NCBI RefSeq assembly: GCF_000485595.1
Contig: NW_014577876.1
Location: 49,660 to 69,659 of the forward strand
From: Priapulus caudatus
Lineage: Eukaryota; Priapulida; Priapulimorpha; Priapulimorphida; Priapulidae
DNA: 20,000 nt
Direction: 5' to 3'
A program made the translations under genes and the position numbers. Positions 19,455-20,000 of the stretch are shown piece after piece. Numbering within the stretch: the stretch's first letter is position 1; each line of letters begins with the position of its first letter. The notes under the pieces were generated by a model. That model saw only the letters and a list, made by a program, of their open reading frames with translations, made no database searches and had not been told where the DNA came from.

Positions 19455-19760
19455 TGTTTACAGTAATCCTAACGAGGTTTCGTTGTGTGCAAGGTTTCAT
19501 TGTTGACGTGCCTATATGTTTTTATGCGCCTATGTGATTTTATGTGTATTTATGTGTAAGTAAGAGTTCGATGTTTACGTGTCGAGATGTTTACAAAGAT
19601 TCGCTGTATACGTGACTGAATGTTTATAAGGGTTCAGTGCTCAAGAGGGCCAGATGTTTACGATAGTTAGATGTTTACGATAGTTAGATGTTCACGTGGA
19701 CTAGATGTTTACAAGGAGTCGGTGTTTACGAGAAAGGCTAGATGTTTACAAGGGTTGATA
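19455..19760. repeat. degenerate 17-bp minisatellite
   Basis: The core TGTTTAC recurs at 19572, 19588, 19605, 19621, 19638, 19655, 19672, 19689, 19706, 19723 and 19743 (some copies variant), with steps of 16-17 bp and one of 20. The two most similar adjacent units read GATGTTTACGATAGTTA (19653-19686). Weaker copies continue leftward to about 19455. Confidence 0.85.
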
Positions 19761-19787
19761 CATAAATTCATCTGCATTCATACAGAT

Positions 19788-19837
19788 CAGGAGTAGGTAA
19801 TAGGGAATATTACCTACTACCCTATTATCTACTCCTG
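19788..19837. mobile_element. 50-bp terminus-to-terminus copy of the hAT-like family
   Basis: The left end CAGGAGTAGGTAATAGGG (19788-19805) and right end CCCTATTATCTACTCCTG (19820-19837) are inverted repeats matching at 17 of 18 positions, with only 14 nt between them. Flanking 8-mers ATACAGAT (19780-19787) and ATACATAT (19838-19845) match at 7 of 8, consistent with a hAT-type target duplication. An inner perfect 10-bp palindrome (19793-19802 with 19808-19817) is nested inside. Confidence 0.65.
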
Positions 19838-19919
19838 ATACATATATATATTATTATGCAGGCATATGCACGTACACACACGCATACATACACGCGTGCA
19901 CACATGCATACGCAACCCC

Positions 19920-19920
<1 letters not shown>

Positions 19921-19972
<52 letters not shown>
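19921..19972. repeat. (AT)n microsatellite
   Basis: About 50 bp of nearly pure AT between two hAT-like terminal sequences (19837 and 19987). Confidence 0.95.
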
Positions 19973-19974
<2 letters not shown>

Positions 19975-19986
19975 TATACATAATAT

Positions 19987-20000
19987 CAGAAGTCTATCAA
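19987..20000. mobile_element. possible left terminus of another hAT-like copy, cut by the window edge
   Basis: CAGAAGTCTATCAA begins with the same seven bases as the 1136 terminus and has further scattered matches, but only 14 nt are visible. Confidence 0.2.

Noticed and set aside
1-20000. tRNA, rRNA, CRISPR or tRNA-derived SINE promoter boxes
   Set aside because: I found no convincing A/B box pairs, cloverleaf or spaced identical repeats by eye.

Overview
The window looks like nuclear DNA of an invertebrate animal. It has two recognisable metazoan genes, introns with GT-AG borders, AATAAA polyadenylation signals, very abundant microsatellites and no bacterial-style gene packing. CpG is not depleted in the coding DNA, which fits an invertebrate better than a vertebrate. 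I cannot name the phylum from sequence alone; a marine lophotrochozoan or priapulid would be a guess.

Layout. 1-2478: gene-poor DNA that probably holds the promoter and first intron of the gene that follows (TATA-like box at 510, splice donor at 582, acceptor at 2477-2478). This stretch contains a 361-bp non-autonomous hAT-like transposon (1136-1496) with a perfect 8-bp target duplication, a 24-bp minisatellite and a (TC)n/(TG)n microsatellite. 2479-2690: a 5' leader with two short uORFs made by a tandem duplication. 2691-7307 (+): one 1538-codon ORF for an XK-related (XKR) membrane protein. About 310 residues are membrane domain, followed by a very long disordered tail rich in Asp, Gly, Pro, His and Gln. 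7308-about 7970: its 3'UTR with two poly(A) signals. 7970-10161: intergenic, with AT, GA and CT simple sequence. 10162-12123 (-): a complete three-exon gene for a 284-residue DHHC palmitoyltransferase of the ZDHHC24 type, convergent with the XKR gene. Both of its introns are largely microsatellite. 12333-20000: no convincing gene. The first half is unremarkable AT-rich DNA. Then come 1.4 kb of CA-rich sequence, 0.8 kb of TAG-rich sequence, a (TATATG)n/(TG)n block, a degenerate 17-bp minisatellite and further remnants of the hAT-like family.

The two genes show no evident pathway link; XKR proteins sit in the plasma membrane (some scramble phospholipids), and DHHC enzymes S-acylate proteins at endomembranes. 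The points most worth following are the hAT-like family, which is present both as a full MITE and as a roughly 50-bp copy consisting almost only of its two termini, and the divergent giant XKR protein, which appears to have lost the acidic and ETxPQ membrane signatures that I recall for the family.
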